A stretch of DNA of 64,000 nucleotides from Strigamia acuminata. Taxonomy: Eukaryota > Arthropoda > Chilopoda > Geophilomorpha > Linotaeniidae. Of this stretch, positions 54,407 through 64,000 are shown one piece after another. Both the position numbers and the translations under genes were made by a program. The notes below the pieces were generated by a model. That model ran no database searches and was not told the origin of the DNA. It saw nothing but the letters and a program-made list of their open reading frames with translations. The stretch is taken from contig OX442315.1 in NCBI GenBank assembly GCA_949358305.1, positions 36,730,427 through 36,794,426 of the forward strand, written 5' to 3'. Every line of letters starts with the position of its first letter. The stretch's first letter is position 1.

Positions 54407-56212
54407 TTACAGATATAAAAAAAAATTGATAAATGTGTAATCTGTATTTATACCTTTTGGAATATATTCCAACCCAATCCATCCGGAATAATCCAATTCT
54501 TCAAACAGATTAAGAATGTATCTGTAATCAATTTCACCTGGAGTATCTGGCTCGTGTCGATCAGGTGCCTGTGCAATCTGTACATGCCCTACAGTACAAA
54601 GAAAAATAAACCCAAACACATCATTACATTTTTTTAAAAATTGCTCTAACTTTCATTACTATCACTGTACTATATTTCAGCAATTAAAAACGGCACTCAA
54701 ATGCATGCCTCACAAATAATTTCATGGAATTATTGGGACTTTTGGAAAAACTACTTCAAAACCAATACAACTGACAAGTTTTATTTGCCACTCAAGGCCA
54801 GAAGATACGACAGCTTTAGCGATGAGGGATCAGGTAGGGAAGACAATGATTAGTGGCATTACCTGTTATTATTTCTAAAAATTATGTTAGTTGTTGCACG
54901 TATGAACTGTACATGTTTTAACTTTAATTTTGACATCAACACACACTGAGCACACCATACTTAAGTTGCAAAATATTTCTTAAATATTGTATTCAAAACT
55001 GCCATTTTTATCAGTAATTACAATTTCGGTATTTCGTTTGTAACATTTGTTTAATGTAACAAACTAAGTCTGAACGTCATCGTTCGTGAGGTTAAATACT
55101 GAAACAATACCGTACTTTTGCAAAAATACGGTATTCTTGGTGTCTCAGGTGCGGCTACAATTCGAGGGAGACTCTTAATCAAATCAGTACGGTATTTAAA
55201 TCATCACTAAACTGTAGTGTGTTATTTTAAATATGTTTTAAATAATCTTACCAATAATTGGCATCATGCTTCTGATTTTATGCGTTAAATTACCAGCTAG
55301 CATTTGCAAATGATAAATGTCCTAGGAAAGTACAGTATTACAAAATGATTACACAACACAACAAGCAATTAAACTTTATTATTTTTTTGTACCTACCACC
55401 AACAACCTCAGGTTCGGACTGTTGACAGTTTCAATGACATTTATTGCTGCAACAAATACAGAGTATTACAAAATCAGTGCAATGAGTGTATCAATAACAA
55501 ATAAGATTTGATTACCATCATCAAAGTTGCTCATGTAATATCTAGGCACTGAAACTGCATTCAAAGGTTGAATTAAACCAATTAAATTTTCCTGAAATAA
55601 AAAATAAAAATTACAAAACAAAATCATAAATCACAACATCACAATCCACAATTCTCACCCGTTTTAATCTTTCAGCTGCCATAGTTAAGTTGTCATAATA
55701 AGTTGTTTCCATCGCATTGTCTGTAATAATATTCATTGCTTTTCCAGCATAAATGTGGATTCTAAAGCAACAATACACATTAAAAATGAATGTGTCATCT
55801 ATCACCATGTCAAATGTAATGTAGATGCTCACAATTTTGGATTAAATAAATTTTTAAAGCTTATGAAAATTATAATTTTTAAAATCTTTTTGTTATTCAT
55901 TTACCTTTTACAATCAAGAGCTTTGGCATACTTAATTGCCACCTCCAACGAATCCTTAAATTCATTTTCATGTGCAGGTAAAGCAGCTAAGCCTAATTCG
56001 TGGCGACTCTGATCCCCACTCGGAGTGTTAATCAAGATGTGCTGAAGTCCCGCTTTGTTCTTAGCCAAAAACAATTCTTCTGCCGGATAATCGTACGGAA
56101 GTCCGCATTCTACAGCCTTGAAACCCGAATCTCTGGCCGCTTGATAACGGTCGCTTAAACGAGCTTTTTCTTGAAACAAGTACGAAATATTGGCTGCAAG
56201 TTTGATTGGCAT
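54407..56212 (-). CDS. HYI: Hydroxypyruvate isomerase, six exons
   Basis: Predicted minus-strand exons are 56212-55905, 55761-55659, 55591-55516, 55446-55397, 55321-55252 and 54588-54407. All have GT-AG borders and agreeing phases, giving about 262 residues (family length about 260-280). Family blocks occur in order: KLAANISYLF at the N terminus, GFKAVECGLPYDYP, QHILINTPSGDQ, ELGLAALP, YAKALDCKRIHIYAGK, then LIGLIQPLN, LLVDIYHLQMLAGNLT, HVQIAQAPDRHEPDTPGEID and GWIGLEYIPKG. These are TIM-barrel residues of the xylose-isomerase-like fold; the enzyme interconverts hydroxypyruvate and tartronate semialdehyde. Start chosen at MPIKLAANIS; an upstream in-frame ATG at 56311 would add 33 residues. 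A donor-like AAAGGTATAA at 54454 could lead to another last exon, so the final 15 residues are uncertain. Confidence 0.92.
54681..54833 (+). other. Candidate exon on the opposite strand within HYI intron 5
   Basis: An acceptor (TATATTTCAG) and a donor (GTAGGG) frame 153 bases that stay open in one phase, reading through SWNYWDFWKNYFKTN and FYLPLKARRYDSFSDEGS. The composition (W, Y, F, basic residues) is protein-like. I do not recognise it and found no partner exons. Confidence 0.25.
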
Positions 56213-56658
56213 CTTGCAAGAGACTGAAATATCACACTTGTTTTCATTCCATACCCGTTTTCTTCTCCTAAACAGGTATTGGGATGATGAAATTGCAGTT
56301 AGTGTCAACAAACAAATTAAAAAGCATATTTTAAAGATTTAATTTCCATTTTTAATTTCTGCCGATTTCGTTATACACATTTTATTGCGTAACACATTAA
56401 ATGTGTGGTAAATAGAAGTGAATTTATAATGTCGAAACACATACTCTGATTACGTAAAAAAGTGTTAATTTTTTGAGGCCGAGGTTTTAAACTTGACATT
56501 TTTAATCAAAGTTCATTCGACTTCCGATTTGTGTACACACAAAAAAATAGATTGCATCCGTAAACTGCGCATTAATTCGACACACATTTAAAGGTACACT
56601 TATACCAATTTAAAGTGTAATAATTCTTATTGATTGGTTGTTATTCTAGCAATCAGAC

Positions 56659-56976
56659 ATGAAGTCTTCATTATTTCTCTTGTTTGTGGTTTTGGTGGCT
56701 GTGAATGCAGAGGAAATCACATTAAGAGTGCCTCGTTTGCCAAAATCCCGTAAGAATCACATTGAAATTAAAATTAAAATTAGTGTTAGTTTGCGTTTGC
56801 ACTTTTTATGTTAATTTTTTTTTTCAGAATCTTGTTACACCGTGTGTTACCGTCAAGCGGAACAATATGGGGGACATGTTACATCATTCGCTGATGAACC
56901 GAATAATTACTGCTACTGCATCGTGGAACTGACCGATTCAGTGCGAGGACTTAATAGGAAAAGTTCAGTGTGGTGA
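56659..56976 (+). CDS. Small secreted four-cysteine peptide, copy 1
   Basis: Exons 56659-56749 and 56828-56976, phase-1 intron of 78 bases, about 79 residues. Exon 1 is a signal peptide (MKSSLFLLFVVLVAVNA) plus a short basic segment. Exon 2 starts QSCYTVCYRQAEQYGG and ends with NNYCYCIVEL and a 15-residue tail. The pattern CxxxC ... CxC resembles the helix-hairpin core of cysteine-stabilised alpha/beta or alpha/alpha peptides, with only two disulfides possible. A role in defence or signalling is a guess. Divergently paired with copies 2 and 3. Confidence 0.7.
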
Positions 56977-57248
56977 AATTCAAATCAATTTTGACTTTGC
57001 TTGTTATTTAAACACGTCATTTTCATTTTTAATATTGTATATGCTCTAATAAAAATGTAACCACATCAGTAATTCATGCATGCAATAAACGCTCCGATAA
57101 GATAACAAGTATAGTGTTTGTTGCTATTTTTAAGAAATTGACCGCAATCTTGCACCAAAGACAAAACAAATAAATAAATAAATAAAATTCAGTGCTGAAT
57201 TTATGATTGTTCATAAAATGCAAACTTTATTCAAGGATTTGTGTAATC

Positions 57249-57563
57249 TTATTTGTCTTTGATAAGTAGCTGACATTTGCATGTATCACCATAATCAACA
57301 GCGTAGTCAATGTATGCTTCGTAGTAGTATTGGCAAGTGGAGAAACAAGTTTCTGAAAAAAGATGGATTAAATGTTTTTGTCAAAACCAGTTTACACTAA
57401 TAAAAAAGGTATTAGTCGTATTGGATGACTCAAACTTACTTCTTGTTAGTTTATTCACTGTCCTAAAAGTTCCTGTATACTCAGCATCCCCACTTGCAAC
57501 ATTCGTTAAAAGTACACCAACCAAAAGTGCCCAAGGAATGAATAATCTGATTGTGGATGACAT
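57249..57563 (-). CDS. Small secreted four-cysteine peptide, copy 2
   Basis: Exons 57563-57440 and 57352-57249, phase-1 intron, about 75 residues. The signal peptide is MSSTIRLFIPWALLVGVLLT with a likely cut after NVASG. The second exon reads KTCFSTCQYYYEAYIDYAVD and then GDTCKCQLLIKDK. Cysteine spacing CxxxC then CxC and the intron position match copies 1 and 3, so this is a tandem gene family despite low identity. Confidence 0.7.
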
Positions 57564-58180
57564 TGAAAAAGTGTCTTGATTACAAATTCTTCAAGTGATA
57601 TCTAAAAAAATAAAATAAAAAAAAAATAAAAAATTTGAGTACATAATTTTTTTTAAAATTACAAATATTTTGATGCCTACTTTCTGCAATGTGCCAGCAA
57701 ACGATGTAGAGTTATCAAATAAGTGAAAGGTTTTATTTCCTATTTATCTAAATGTCATGTCTTGCAGGAAATGCCTCAACATTTCATCACATTGAAAACT
57801 AGAATACGTCATTTCAAAGAATTTTGTACAAAAAACACAAAATGAGCCAATAATCCAGTAATCACCACACACAGCAACTGAAAATAGTAAAAAAAATAAA
57901 AAATCCTAGCAAGACCTACAGTAGAGCCAACTGAATAGTGGCCCAAGGAAACAACCAGAAAACCCGAAAAGAAATAAAATTAACAACAAATAATCTGAAC
58001 TCTATTTGAAAGTCTGTGACAAATTATTTTCACGTCACTGAAGTATTAAAAAGAAAAGAAACAAAGATTACCGATTTTAAATTTATTTTTATTTTTCACA
58101 TGCAAATGACCAATTTATTACAATATTTTAATTTTAGTTCAATAAAATGTATGACTAATCATTATTACAAACAACGTTGA

Positions 58181-58440
58181 TCATCCCTTAAGTTCACAAA
58201 GACATTCTGTACCGGTATCGTTTTCGTCAGCAGATAGGACTAAATCTTCGTACAAAGTCACACATGTATAGTAACATGGATCTAATGAATTCAAACCAAA
58301 TGCGATAAATTATTCTGCACTTAAAAACAAGGTAAATACTTACGAGAACCAAATTTTGGCGTAGTAAATGTTCTGGCGGTAGCCACAGACATGTAAATGC
58401 TCGTCAGAACTAAAATAGTCAATGCAACTCTGAATATCAT
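58181..58440 (-). CDS. Small secreted four-cysteine peptide, copy 3
   Basis: Exons 58440-58344 and 58281-58181, phase-1 intron of 62 bases, about 65 residues. The signal peptide MIFRVALTILVLTSIYMSVA is followed in exon 2 by HPCYYTCVTLYEDLVLSADE and GTECLCELKG before the stop. Very acidic mature part compared with copy 1. A TATA box lies 46 bases upstream of the ATG (listed below). Confidence 0.72.
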
Positions 58441-58485
58441 TTTTCTGGTAGTCTTAGCTCACTAGTGCACTGCACAGAACACAAT

Positions 58486-58493
58486 CTTTTATA
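58486..58493 (-). promoter_or_regulatory. TATA box of four-cysteine peptide copy 3
   Basis: On the minus strand TATAAAAG lies 46 bases before the ATG, so the leader would be about 15-20 bases long. Confidence 0.6.
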
Positions 58494-58499
58494 CTGGTG

Positions 58500-60635
58500 C
58501 AGTAACTCACACTTGAGGAATTTTACATATTTGTACACATAACTTCCTGTCTAAAGGTTAACAGGGGTTTGAAAATGACATGGAGTTATCAGAAGCATGA
58601 ACATGTGTGGACATTAAACAATAATATCTTTATATGGCTAGCAATCGCCTCATTGTTATAATATTGAACAACGAATTCTTGTCCTTTGCACTTGTACTTT
58701 GCCCAACCCTTCCTTAAAATTATACAGCCCGAAATAAACTCATTAGTTGCTTCATCTTTAGATTCTCACAATATGTTGGAAGCTATGGCAACAGTAAAGG
58801 TCAAAGCCCATCAAATGCTAGTAAACCTAAGTTTTTCTAAATTAGTATGGTAATGTCACCTGAGGTGCAAATTGTTTCTATTTGAAAAAATAGTATCTTA
58901 AATCGGCTCGAAGCATGAACGGAATAAACATGAGGAACATAACACGCTGGCGACGAGAATGGGATTAGATAACGTGTCAAATAAAACTCGGAAAGAAATG
59001 AGTTGACACCATCAGTTAAAAGAACATTAAATAATGAATGTCAAAAGTAAGCATTAGTCTACACAGTATTGTAGAAAATCATTCTAACAACAAGAACAAC
59101 CATCAGCGGAATTAAAAACCTGATCAGATATTTTCAGATATTAAATTAAGTGAATCAAATTGTGACGGTTTTGTATGCTAAGACTTTTTATTTCTTAAAT
59201 TAAATAAATTGTTTATTTGATACTAAAGGTATTCTGGAGATATCAATTTAACAGAATGGACATTCATTCCTGTACAATCCATTGTGGTTACAGGACGTTT
59301 TGTTCCTCATTCCAAAAAAGTAACTTACTTTAGGGATTTTGCCAGGGACTGATCCCAACGTGAACTTGCTACATGAATTATTTTTTTTCTTGTTGAATGA
59401 GAAAATAAAAAAAGATAACACAATAAAAAATCAAAATTTTAAACACAAATTAATTCAAAATCAAGTTAGCAGTTTTGCCAATTATTTTATATTCTTGTAT
59501 GGTTGCCAAGGAGTCTGTACCCTGATAACTTGTCCATTGCTGACATTTCGGGCATTTAACACAAGTAAACTTATCTGATATCTAAAAAGTAGTTAGTAAA
59601 TCCAGAGCTTGGAGCTTGGAGGCTGGGGCCTGAAGTCAGGTGCTAGGAGTTGGAGTTAGGAGCTTGGAGCTAAGACCTTGGAGCTCAAGAATACTCTAAA
59701 GAATACGGTAATTCGTTTCGTAATATTATCGATAGATGGCGCTGTAAGCCATTACATCATGTATTGATTACAGGGGAAATGAGGGTTTTCCCAGCTATCC
59801 AGCAGCCCGGTTAGAGCCTGGCTGACTGTCTTCACGTATAATTGTCATTACCCTAATCCTAGTTTGTATAGAATTCAAAGTCTTTATGACAGATTTCAGG
59901 TCATTTATTTTTCATTCATTTCATTCCATTTTATTTCATTTAACTTCATTTATTTATTTATTTGAGATTAATAACCTTACAAGTACTTCGGATGTGAAAA
60001 TATCCGACTTTGTACCCGTGAACAAAAAAAACTTTCCTGCAGTAACATAAAACCACTGTAACCAAGGGAAGTTTTTTTTGTCCATGGCTGCATTATCTTA
60101 GATAAACCTTGTTTATCTTTTAGTTGTTTGAAGTCATTCTGAAGATTCATTTGTTTCGAGAGGTGAACCCATCCCTCCACGTAACAATACCTTATGAACC
60201 CTATCATTTCCGGCTGTTTTTGGTCCCCATTCTCTCTCCAAATCTGAAATTTCAATTATAACACCTATTGTTTTTTCTCATTTTGAATATTGAAGCTAAT
60301 GATGTTGCAAGTTGCATGTTGCAGATGCATAAACCTAAATTAAAATTAAAATATTTTGCTAATAGTTTCAGATATCATTACGTAAAAATATTATTACAAC
60401 ATTTTGCACCGATAAAGAATCCAGGTTGTCATTATCGCTCTTGATAACAAAAACTAATGACAATTATAAAAGATAAACAGTACAGCAAACATATTTCCAC
60501 ATCCATTGTTAACACATGACATGATAAAAAAAAATAATGAATTAATAAAATAAAAATACAAAACGATGTCCATTTTAGTTGTGATAAGCACATCCAACAA
60601 CTCGTGTGACAGAGTTCTAATTGTATTAACAAAAA
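58500..60635. other. Gene-free stretch before the kinase gene
   Basis: Near 59605-59695 there is a degenerate GGAGCTTGGAGCT/GGAGTTAGGAGCT repeat of about 90 bases. Short frames elsewhere have no motifs. Confidence 0.45.
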
Positions 60636-63600
60636 ATGAAAGTGCCTCATTTAGAGATTTTAGTAGATGACAACGAACCAGAAGATGACCTTAAGAAAGT
60701 CATTGCGGCTTTTAAACCGGAATGGAACGAAGAAAAAATACAGTTCAAAGTAAGAATAAAATCTGTATTGTAATTGTTGTGCCTGATAACCTACTTCAAC
60801 TTTTGTCTTCATTGTCTTCTAACTTGACAATGTCAGTGATTCTATTGTAAAAGTTATATTCTGTGATGATACTTGTGTAAGAACGCCACCTGGTGCTTAG
60901 TGTGCTTAACGTTTAAATAAACTTGTAACGGAACTTCCGTAGTAACCCTTAAACGGTATGGTTGAGTTTTCTGTATCTCTCCTCATCGATCTTCACAATC
61001 CTTTAAAACTACATCAAATTCTCGCCATAAATATTCAATTATTTTACATGCATCGAGTGTAAGCTAACTAATTCATAAACCATTAAGAACAAGAGAACAA
61101 AATACATTTAAAAAAATCAAAGAAGACAGTTATTACTGTGCCGCAACGGTAGAAATACGTGTGTAGGATATTGTTTGTGTTTGTTTAATGGCGCTGGTTT
61201 CCATTTCTGTTTGTTTGATTACTTTAAATGAAATGAATGCTCTTAGACTAATTTGGGGATGCCACATAAGTTTGTGTTGGAAATCGTTGGACGGAATTCG
61301 CCTCGATTATTGGAGATTTAAGTCATTTATTCGTAAGCACTCGTATCGCACGACCTGCACGTGTTGCTGGTGGAACCGGAAGTGACCAAGTCACGTTCTG
61401 GGGCACGAGATTACAAAACAACTCCCCCTGGCGGTAGCGACCCACACACGGGATTTTTATATCGGATCAAAGGTGACACAAATCAAAACAACAGTTTGTG
61501 ACCTTTAAATCATTGTAGTTTTATCTGCACTCACTCTCGTCTTGGCCAAGCTTGTTGAACCCAGCCACGACCCAAGATGTTTATAAATGCTGCCCAACAC
61601 GAGAGATTTCTTTAGATTCTAGTGTTTGTTTTCTTTGGACAGCAAACAGCATTAAAATAACAATTTTTTTTTTAATAAAATTTCTTTGTGTGGCCCGGGG
61701 AAGCCAAAAGATTGGACACCCCTGCTGTAGACAGGCAAATGCCCAGTCTAGCAGATCACTGTAGCTAATCAAATTAATGTATTTTCAGACAATACCAAAA
61801 GAATCAACTGCTGGCTTGTTGAATACTATGATAAAATGCTTTACAGACGCAAAACTGTCGGATGCAATAATGATTCGAATTTATGGATCACCTAAGATTG
61901 CAGAATATCTTAATCGAATCAGTGAAGTAACAAACATTGAAGTAAGTGATGAGATTCATTCTAGTTTATCAAAAACAATTATTCATATAATAATGTTTCC
62001 ACTCGTTGAGTAGTAGCGATAGCGATGCACCGAATACCGGATCCAGATAGTTAATGAATATTAAAATCATAAAATACCGAATACTAACCAAATATTAAAA
62101 TTATCGAATAAGGAATACTAGGTGCATTCATAAAGCCACTAAAACTTGAAAAATTTTACCAGTCTAAATTGTTTAGACTGGTTTATAAAATATAAACAAG
62201 CTTATCTGTAAACAAGCGCCTGGCGACAGGGGGTTCTGACCAATGAAATTACAGACACAAACCAGAAATGACTAATGCATGCTAACCATACCATGACTAA
62301 ATACGAAGTGCCCATCACATTAAAAAAAACACCAGTGGGGTCAAGGGGCAAAAAACCAAGAAACAGTATTAGTCACTCCTGGCTGAGAAGCCCCCTGTCA
62401 CCAGGCGTTACTTAACAGAAAGGGTCTATTGCCTCATTTCTGATAGCTTAGGTTTGGGGGACCGGCCCATTCAGGGAAAGTAGGGGGCTGACAAGGAGAC
62501 CGCAGGAGTGTGTAATCCACAAATGTTAAATATTTTTTTTAAATAAAGTATTCACATGACCTAAACAATGTTTTTTTCTTATATTTAAACACAGCTCTCT
62601 TTCACATTGTTTCAAACAGTTGCAACCCAGAATTCTTTACTGTGTGTTGTAAGACTACTTTTTTATTTTTTGAGTAAAAAGGCCAAAAAGGCCGGCTGCT
62701 GGACATGTGACATCATGAATAGTGAATTGTGAATTATGAATTATGATAAAATTGGCCTTTTTACTCAAAAAATAAAAAAGTAGTGTTACAACACACAGTA
62801 AAGAATTGTGTGTGTTGTAACTGTTTGAAACAATGTGAACGAGAAGTGCATTTAAATATAAGAAAAAAATATCGTTTAGGTCATGTGAATATTTTATTTT
62901 AAAAAAATGTTAACAATAGTGTGGCGATGGAACCACTAAACACTACAGTATTCAGCATACCAACAATGCTGTCCATGCGATTTCTTAGCCGTGTGTAGGG
63001 TGAATTGGTTGCTGTGACATGCCCGCCAAGCATCGGCAGATGGGAGTTACCGATCCCTAGGTTAGGTTAAAGTTAAATAAAGTCCTAAACTACGTAAATT
63101 ATGCGAGCGAGCAAATTATTGGGTAACCCGTCACTCGAGACATGTTACAAGTATATCCATATTCATGCTGCTTCGGCAATCCTCTACTAGTACTTGTACA
63201 TGAATTTAAACATTGGTTTTGCACTTTAGTTAATCTACGAGCTGTACGGCTTCGCACCTCAAATATTGGCTACCTTTACAAATGGATTTTGTTACAATTA
63301 CATTTATGGTGAAATTATGACTAGAGAAACTGAGCGCCTACCACACACTTCAAAGTAGGTGAAATTTAAATTTCACTTACTGCTATTCAAATAAGTTTGC
63401 CTAATTTTCTCTTCAGGATTATTGCAAAACAACTTGCTCTTCTACATTCAACTGCAATTGACACAAACGTAATGCTACCATCGAAGATAAACCAGTACCA
63501 ACTGACAGTATTACCATTTGGATATCCAGAATCATTAAACAAGCCAGATGACGACGAGAGGCATTTGAACTAAAATGAACAATGTCACAACTCAAACTAA

Positions 63601-63776
63601 TATAACTTATATACATATTTTTTGATTATTTAGATTTCAGAAATATTTGCCAAAAAAAGATTTTGTAGAAGCTGAATGTACACGAGTAATTAATCGAATC
63701 AAAGAATTTGATATGGTGACTGTGCTATCCCATAATGATATGAGAGCCGAAAACCTCGTCTGGAATAAAGAATCAA
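60636..63776 (+). CDS. Ethanolamine/choline kinase-like protein, 3' end beyond the window
   Basis: Predicted exons are 60636-60749, 61789-61941, 63230-63354, 63417-63560 and 63634 to about 63776 or further. The N terminus MKVPHLEILVDD followed by FKPEWNEEKIQFK aligns with the start of ethanolamine kinase. Later blocks are MIRIYGSP, then LIYELYGFAPQILATFTNGF with YIYGE, then IIAKQLALLHSTA. The catalytic loop is SHNDMRAENLVWN, where the HND...N Brenner-type residues are kept. Such kinases phosphorylate ethanolamine with ATP in the CDP-ethanolamine route to phosphatidylethanolamine. The segment that usually reads KLFTDGITNKL is unusual here (KTIPKESTAGLLNTMIKCFT), so the glycine-rich nucleotide loop is weak. 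The fourth intron appears to use a GC donor. The DYE metal-binding motif expected next is not in the window. Confidence 0.82.
61395..61770. other. Intron DNA with a hAT-like relic
   Basis: GATTGGACACCCCTGCTGTA near 61711-61730 is typical of the right end of old hAT copies. No coding content is apparent. Confidence 0.4.
62521..62912. repeat. Long fold-back repeat, arms of about 165 bp
   Basis: The left arm (GTATTCACATGACCTAAACA, CACATTGTTTCAAACAGTTG, GAGTAAAAAGGCC) is mirrored by the right arm (GGCCTTTTTACTC, CAACTGTTTGAAACAATGTG by complement, TTTAGGTCATGTGAATA), separated by about 60 bases. It lies in an intron of the kinase gene. A relative is at 2985-3250. Confidence 0.85.
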
Positions 63777-63802
63777 GTACACTAGATCAGATCAGAGCTT
63801 AA

Positions 63803-64000
63803 AATCATGCCAGGCAGCTAGCTGACTTTAAGCTCTGCATCCCACCACATGTACCGTATTCAAAAAGTCCTTCATTTCTGCTTTATCTTCTTCTGTGAAT
63901 GCATATTTTAAAAATGTTCCGTTTTCCAAATGACTTTTCGAATGCAGCTACTAACATATAAGATATTTATTCAAAACGTAGAATTAACTCAGCATCTCTT
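63803..64000. other. End of window, probable intron of the kinase gene
   Basis: No coding segment recognised. A donor-like AATCAAGTAC at 63776 would place these bases in an intron. Confidence 0.3.

Overview
The window is AT-rich animal DNA from an intron-bearing, transposon-rich genome. Introns are GT-AG, several genes have a TATA box followed by a short untranslated first exon, there is one nuclear tRNA-Leu, and the recognised proteins (DMRT2-type DM-domain factor, TMEM45 family, WAP-like peptides, hydroxypyruvate isomerase, ethanolamine kinase) are metazoan. A KCNE-like single-pass protein and the DMRT2 architecture would fit a non-vertebrate chordate such as a tunicate, but the sequence alone does not settle the phylum.

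Layout. 1-8 kb: repeat-laden upstream DNA, then a three-exon DMRT2-like gene (+). 8-20.9 kb: no confident cellular gene, only TIR elements, a 20-bp minisatellite inside a larger element, a tRNA-Leu(UAG) (-) and a composite TIR element carrying broken gag, reverse transcriptase and RING-finger pieces. 20.9 kb: KCNE-like gene (+). 22-27 kb and 32.4-32.8 kb: small secreted eight-cysteine (WAP-like) genes plus an orphan signal-peptide exon. 30.3-49.6 kb: a TMEM45 cluster (+) of four coding copies (A at 30269, B at 42820, C at 45333, D at 48752) and one extra first exon at 37.2 kb. An LTR retroelement sits in one of the introns, and a roughly 2-kb tandem duplication produced B and C. 53.9-56.3 kb: hydroxypyruvate isomerase gene (-). 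56.6-58.5 kb: three paralogous secreted four-cysteine peptides (+,-,-). 60.6 kb to the end: an ethanolamine-kinase-like gene (+) that probably runs past the window.

The genes do not form one pathway. WAP-like and four-cysteine peptides look like small secreted defence or inhibitor-type families, hydroxypyruvate isomerase and ethanolamine kinase are metabolic enzymes, and DMRT2 is a developmental regulator. The strongest unexplained signal is an almost unbroken string of about 20 short hairpins at 34297-35263, repeated in looser form in the long terminal repeat at 37696-39176. Paralogous copies of the TMEM45 intron act as natural empty sites, so three insertions (28798-29421, 37696-41836, 44680-45136) can be defined to the base or nearly so.
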